In this document: positions 40,213 through 40,643 of the stretch, in pieces
How the letters are laid out: every line of letters begins with the position of its first letter
Position numbering within the stretch: position 1 is the stretch's first letter
IMG/VR virus record: IMGVR_UViG_3300044632_000033
Coordinates: 1 to 40,643 of that record
Length of the DNA: 40,643 nt
From: a virus
Reading direction: 5' to 3' (one strand)
Made by a program: the position numbers and the translations under genes
The notes under the pieces: generated by a model
The model's input: the letters and a program-made list of their open reading frames with translations, nothing else
Database searches by the model: none
What the model was told of the DNA's origin: nothing

Positions 40213-40643
40213 GTAGTTAGATCCTGATAAAGTGAAATTATTTGGCTATGGATATCTAGTTTCGATTGAAGCATTTTATAGATGCGTTGCTCTGCGGGAG
40301 AACCCTGTAAGTGAATTACCGTAACGGGATTGTGTTGTCCCTGTCGGTGAGCACGCGAGTTTGCTTGTAGATATGTCTCTAAACTTGTTGTAGGACCGAA
40401 CCATATGATGGTGTTGGCTGCAGTCAATGTGACGCCATGTGACGCTGCTTGTGGCTGAATGACTAAAACTTTGGGGGATGCTTCGCTTTGAAACCGCCGA
40501 AAGATATCTGTACGGGCTTTGGCAGAAACTTCTCCGTTGATGATTTCGTTGGAGTAGCCTTTGTCGGTTAAAAAATCTGAAACGACATGGATCGCGTGTT
40601 TAAACGGGACAAATATGAGGACTTTGTCACTGGCTTCAGCAAT
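40209..40643 (-). CDS. SF2/SNF2-type DNA helicase, C-terminal part (partial)
   Basis: The frame is open to the right edge; 144 residues are visible, from KVLIFVPFKHAIHVVSDFLT through SPKVLVIQPQAASHGVTLTA, NTIIWFGPTTSLETYLQANS and RAHRQGQHNPVTVIHL, ending at TGA 40209-40211. The SHGVTLTAANTIIW and QANSRAHRQGQ blocks are motifs V and VI of SF2 helicases of the SNF2-like phage type. The N-terminal ATPase core lies outside the window. Role: DNA remodelling or replication initiation. Confidence 0.85.
   Translation of the reverse strand: MAEASDKVLIFVPFKHAIHVVSDFLTDKGYSNEIINGEVSAKARTDIFRRFQSEASPKVLVIQPQAASHGVTLTAANTIIWFGPTTSLETYLQANSRAHRQGQHNPVTVIHLQGSPAEQRIYKMLQSKLDIHSQIISLYQDLTT

Noticed and set aside
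1-40643. tRNA, CRISPR, insertion sequence, integrase and att sites
   Set aside because: Looked for T-loop and acceptor-stem patterns, regularly spaced repeats, transposase or recombinase motifs; none seen by eye. A tRNAscan and profile search would be decisive.

Overview
The window is a contiguous piece of a tailed double-stranded DNA phage genome (Caudoviricetes). It lacks both the packaging/head genes (terminase, portal, capsid) and most of the early region, which must lie outside it. The best guess is a short-tailed (podovirus-like) phage. A P22 gp4-like connector and an SU10/T7-type adaptor-like protein come first, a P22 gp10-like hub ('phage stabilisation') protein follows the fibres, and the late region ends in a block of large Ala/Gln-rich proteins plus one 2544-residue giant that looks like an internal-virion/ejection set. 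Many families here (small basic 'GGK' proteins, the MAHF/RKNYAGIG family, Gly-rich fibre tips, DUF3310, M15_3 endolysin) are ones I associate with phages from freshwater and marine metagenomes. An aquatic Gram-negative (proteobacterial) host is plausible, but this is inference. I see no integrase, att site, transposase, CRISPR array, tRNA or rRNA.

Layout. (1) 1-32857, top strand, tightly packed late genes with ATGA/TAATG overlaps throughout: small basic proteins (68-1731); connector/adaptor genes with small proteins between them (1728-4439); a 4.4-15.8 kb run of about fifteen fibre/adhesin-like genes, including four Gly-rich proteins and a duplicated cassette; a zinc-ribbon protein, two single-TM proteins, a holin and an M15 endolysin (15.8-17.9 kb); the gp10-like hub and a further structural protein (17.9-20.5 kb); and the internal-virion block with an embedded GNAT acetyltransferase (20.6-32.9 kb). 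(2) 32856-32982, convergent junction: a strong intrinsic terminator for leftward transcription and a 23-codon top-strand ORF with a good Shine-Dalgarno. (3) 32963-40643, bottom strand, early/middle genes transcribed leftward: an SF2/SNF2-type helicase (partial at the right edge), a good sigma70-type promoter with a palindromic -35, a coiled-coil protein, a Cys-rich candidate ssDNA-binding protein, an HTH protein, an AEP primase/SF3-like helicase fusion, DUF3310, an uncharacterised protein, a secreted Rap1a/Tai-like protein, a winged-helix protein, a methyltransferase, a glycosyltransferase and a small conserved protein.

How it fits together: the bottom strand carries replication plus host/virion modification functions, and the top strand carries virion assembly, adsorption and lysis. 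The features that deserve attention are the very large fibre array with duplicated cassettes, the family of small basic proteins sharing a C-terminal tail, the giant zincin-containing protein, the phage-borne Rap1a/Tai-like secreted protein, and the glycosyltransferase/methyltransferase pair. All functional calls are from reading the sequence; no database search was run.
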